A DNA stretch of 7,489 bases, from NCBI GenBank assembly GCA_902826385.1, contig CADEEU010000179.1, positions 1 through 7,489 on the forward strand, given 5' to 3'. Every line of letters starts with the position of its first letter. Position 1 is the stretch's first letter. The notes under the pieces are model-generated. The model was not told where the DNA came from, made no database searches, and worked only from the letters and a program-made list of their open reading frames with translations. Position numbers and translations under genes: made by a program. Of the stretch, positions 5,409 to 7,489 are shown piece by piece. This DNA is from an uncultured Acidobacteriota bacterium (GTDB lineage Bacteria > Acidobacteriota > Blastocatellia > Pyrinomonadales > Pyrinomonadaceae).

Positions 5409-7489
5409 GTGAAGAAATTTTTAGGAATTTTGGCGGTAATCACGGCCGGACTTTTCACCTTCGGTATCGTTTCGATGAACACCGAGGCAAATGAACCGAT
5501 CTTCGGCAAAGATATTTCCGCCGATCAGGAAACTGCGAGGGAGATCAGTCTCCGTATTTTGCGGGGAGAGGCCGCTCAACGACAGATTGGAAACGTCGAC
5601 GATTTTCGCGTAAAGCGCGTCGAGATAGACGAGCTGAAAATGGCCCATACGCACGTTCAGCAGACCGTAAACGGCGTGCCTATTTGGGAAGGCGAAGCGA
5701 TCGTACACCTTAAACCGGATGGCGAGCTTCTGCGAATAACCGACGACATGAAAGAGGGCGTCGCGATCAACACCCGGGCAAACTTTAAACCGGCCCAGGC
5801 TGTCGAGTTTGCGATGCGTACGGACAGCGGACGGATGAGGAAAGTTACCGAAGAGCCGACCGTAGACCTTTTCATCTTTCGCGGCGAAGAACGAGATCAT
5901 CTTGCTTACCGGGTTCTGATGCCGCGAATCGATGGCAGCGAAATGACCTCTGCTCCGGTCGCGTTTATCGACGCTCATACGGGCGAGAAAATCTTTGAAT
6001 ACAACAACCTGCAGACCGGGACCGGTTCGTCGCTCTACAGCGGCAACGTTACGATTTCAACAACATCGTCCGCCGGAACTTTCTACATGGAAGACACGAC
6101 TCGCCGCATGGGAACGTTCAATATGAACAGTACCGGCAGCGAGACGACCGGAACGGGCGGCACTCAGTCACGTTATACCGACACGGACGACGTTTGGAAT
6201 ACGACGATCCAGCGTGCCGGTGTCGATGCTCATTACGGCGCCGCGAAGACGTTCGACTATTACCAGAGCGTTCACGGACGCAATGGCATAGACGGCAACT
6301 TCGGCCCGGGCACGACGACCTCCGCGGTCGGCGCTGTGCCACTGGTCGTTTCGCGGGTCCACTTTGGCACCAGCGGCCGATATAACAACGCTTTTTGGTT
6401 CAACAACCAAATGTCTTACGGCGACTGTGACGGTACGACGTTAACGCCGCTGACGACAATCGATATCTGCGGCCATGAGATGACGCACGGCGTTATCGAA
6501 CGGACCGCGAACATGACCTACGCTCGCGAATCCGGAGCGCTGAACGAATCGTTTGCAGACATCTTCGGCGCGATGGTCGAAGCCTATGCGGATGGCTCGG
6601 TAAGTAGTGCGACCTGGCTGATCGGTGAAGATGCCTACACGCCGGGAACCGCCGGCGACGCGCTTCGTCGCATGGACAATCCGAACGCGGTCGGCGATCC
6701 CGATCACTACACCAATAGGCTTTATCAGGGAACCTGCACGCCGTCGAATGCAAACGACCAGTGCGGCGTTCATACGAACTCGAGCATTTCCAACCACGCT
6801 TATTACCTGATGGCGAATGGCGGCACAAACCGTGTTAGCGGAGTAACCGTAACCGGAATGGGCACGACCGACGCGGCCCGCATTTTCTATCGTGCATTAA
6901 CGGTTTACATGACCGCGAGCACGAACTTCGCGGGTGCGAGGACGGCGACGCTGAATGCGGCGACGGACCTGTTCGGTTCGGGCAGCACACAGTACAACCG
7001 AGTCGCGACCGGCTGGTGTGCGGTCGGTATCGGAACCTGTCCGGGCGGAGCGACTCCGACCCCGACTCCGACAGCAACGCCGACGCCTCCTCCGGGCGGT
7101 AATCTGCTCGTTAACGGCAGCTTCGAAGGCAGCGTTTCACCGTGGGTAAACAGTGGAACCGGAGCGTTCTATATTGCCAACGGCAGCTATCCGCAGGCGG
7201 GAACGGGTTACATCTATTTCGGTGTAAACAACAGCGTCAGCGGACAGTCATACCAGACGGTTTCGATCCCGACGACAGCGACGGGAACGCTCAGGTTCTG
7301 GCTGAACGTCACCTCAAGCGAAACGACGACCACTACGCAATACGACCGGTTGTTCGTTGAGGTGAGAAATACTTCCGGGACGCTGCTGGCAACGCTCGGC
7401 ACATACAGTAACCTCAACAAGGCGGCGGCAGGTGTTTACACCCAACGCACTCTGACAGTGCCGACGACCTATAAGGGTCAAACCGTGCG
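5409..7489 (+). CDS. Secreted M4 (thermolysin-like) zinc metalloprotease with C-terminal module (3' truncated)
   Basis: An uninterrupted frame starts at GTG (5409-5411), 8 nt after AGGAGA (5395-5400), and is still open at the window end, showing 693 residues. Residues 1 to about 27 are a signal peptide (MKKFLGILAV...). Residues about 28-203 form an FTP/PepSY-type propeptide (HTHVQQTVNGVPIW and onward). The catalytic domain runs about 204-542. Zinc ligands are His356 and His360 in HEMTH with catalytic Glu357, and Glu380 in GALNESFADIFG, exactly 20 residues after His360 as in thermolysin. Asp450 and His455 (CGVHTNSS) match thermolysin Asp226 and His231. Relative to thermolysin there are about 10 extra residues between Glu380 and His455, and Cys443 and Cys452 lie just before His455. 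Cys340 and Cys354 flank the active-site strand. A Thr-Pro linker (549-562) leads to the module from Asn565, shared with the S8 protease. By comparison with S8, about 25 more residues are expected past the window. It is an extracellular endoprotease cleaving before hydrophobic residues, by family. Confidence 0.96.
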   Translation, partial: MKKFLGILAVITAGLFTFGIVSMNTEANEPIFGKDISADQETAREISLRILRGEAAQRQIGNVDDFRVKRVEIDELKMAHTHVQQTVNGVPIWEGEAIVHLKPDGELLRITDDMKEGVAINTRANFKPAQAVEFAMRTDSGRMRKVTEEPTVDLFIFRGEERDHLAYRVLMPRIDGSEMTSAPVAFIDAHTGEKIFEYNNLQTGTGSSLYSGNVTISTTSSAGTFYMEDTTRRMGTFNMNSTGSETTGTGGTQSRYTDTDDVWNTTIQRAGVDAHYGAAKTFDYYQSVHGRNGIDGNFGPGTTTSAVGAVPLVVSRVHFGTSGRYNNAFWFNNQMSYGDCDGTTLTPLTTIDICGHEMTHGVIERTANMTYARESGALNESFADIFGAMVEAYADGSVSSATWLIGEDAYTPGTAGDALRRMDNPNAVGDPDHYTNRLYQGTCTPSNANDQCGVHTNSSISNHAYYLMANGGTNRVSGVTVTGMGTTDAARIFYRALTVYMTASTNFAGARTATLNAATDLFGSGSTQYNRVATGWCAVGIGTCPGGATPTPTPTATPTPPPGGNLLVNGSFEGSVSPWVNSGTGAFYIANGSYPQAGTGYIYFGVNNSVSGQSYQTVSIPTTATGTLRFWLNVTSSETTTTTQYDRLFVEVRNTSGTLLATLGTYSNLNKAAAGVYTQRTLTVPTTYKGQTV
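7101..7489 (+). repeat. Copy B of the shared C-terminal module (M4 residues 565 onward, cut by window end)
   Basis: This is the direct-repeat partner of 4301-4756. It begins NLLVNGSFEG, keeps the central GAFYIANG, the QTVSIP stretch and the long Thr run before QYDRLF, and reaches GQTV at the window edge. The part matching the S8 ending FRVDDVSLQ lies beyond the window. Confidence 0.9.

Noticed and set aside
5421..5978. 185-codon minus-strand open frame
   Set aside because: It lies wholly antisense to the M4 propeptide region, whose plus-strand frame has a signal peptide, ribosome binding site and clear homology features. It shows no recognisable domain.
6441..6797. 118-codon minus-strand open frame
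   Set aside because: It is antisense to the M4 catalytic core and explained by the GC-biased codon use of the real gene.

Overview
The window looks like a chromosomal stretch from a Gram-negative environmental bacterium, most likely Acidobacteriota and perhaps a Blastocatellia-type lineage. That placement is an inference from style: secreted proteases with Thr-Pro linkers and a shared C-terminal beta-type module, an apparent FG-GAP/VCBS protein tail, mid-range GC and roomy intergenic regions. There is no rRNA or marker gene to prove it. I see no transposase, tRNA, CRISPR array or phage gene.

Layout. Bases 2-67 are the last codons of a plus-strand gene, probably a repeat-rich surface protein. 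A 27-bp perfect hairpin (80-145) follows and probably terminates it. On the minus strand, 2398-2799 encodes a 133-residue protein that resembles a lone SRA/YDG (modified-cytosine-reading) domain. Sixty bases downstream of it, 358-2337 encodes an exported S9-family (prolyl oligopeptidase-like) peptidase with a beta-propeller. The divergent intergenic region 2800-3043 carries a good sigma70-type promoter for the plus-strand gene 3044-4759. That gene is a secreted S8 subtilisin/proteinase K-like protease with an I9 propeptide, a Gly/Thr-Pro linker and a C-terminal module of about 150 residues. After a hairpin (4811-4855) and a gene-poor gap comes a second good promoter (5197-5225), a structured leader of about 175 nt, and a secreted M4 (thermolysin-like) metalloprotease. 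The M4 gene starts with GTG at 5409 and is still open at the end of the window.

How the genes fit together. The S8 and M4 enzymes are from unrelated catalytic families. Yet they share the same kind of Thr-Pro linker and a C-terminal module about three-quarters identical in protein sequence. Their promoters are nearly matched (TTGACA, 14 nt, GACTAGA) and lie almost the same distance from the start codon (213 and 212 nt). This suggests a co-regulated pair of exported endoproteases targeted to the same surface or substrate. The exported S9 peptidase could then trim the released oligopeptides. The SRA-like gene is the odd one out: it has no adjacent nuclease or methylase.

The most interesting items are the stand-alone SRA-like protein, the module shared by two protease families, the matched promoters, and the folded M4 leader with a near-consensus Gram-positive-type LexA box. 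All functions are read from motifs by eye and none has been confirmed by database search.
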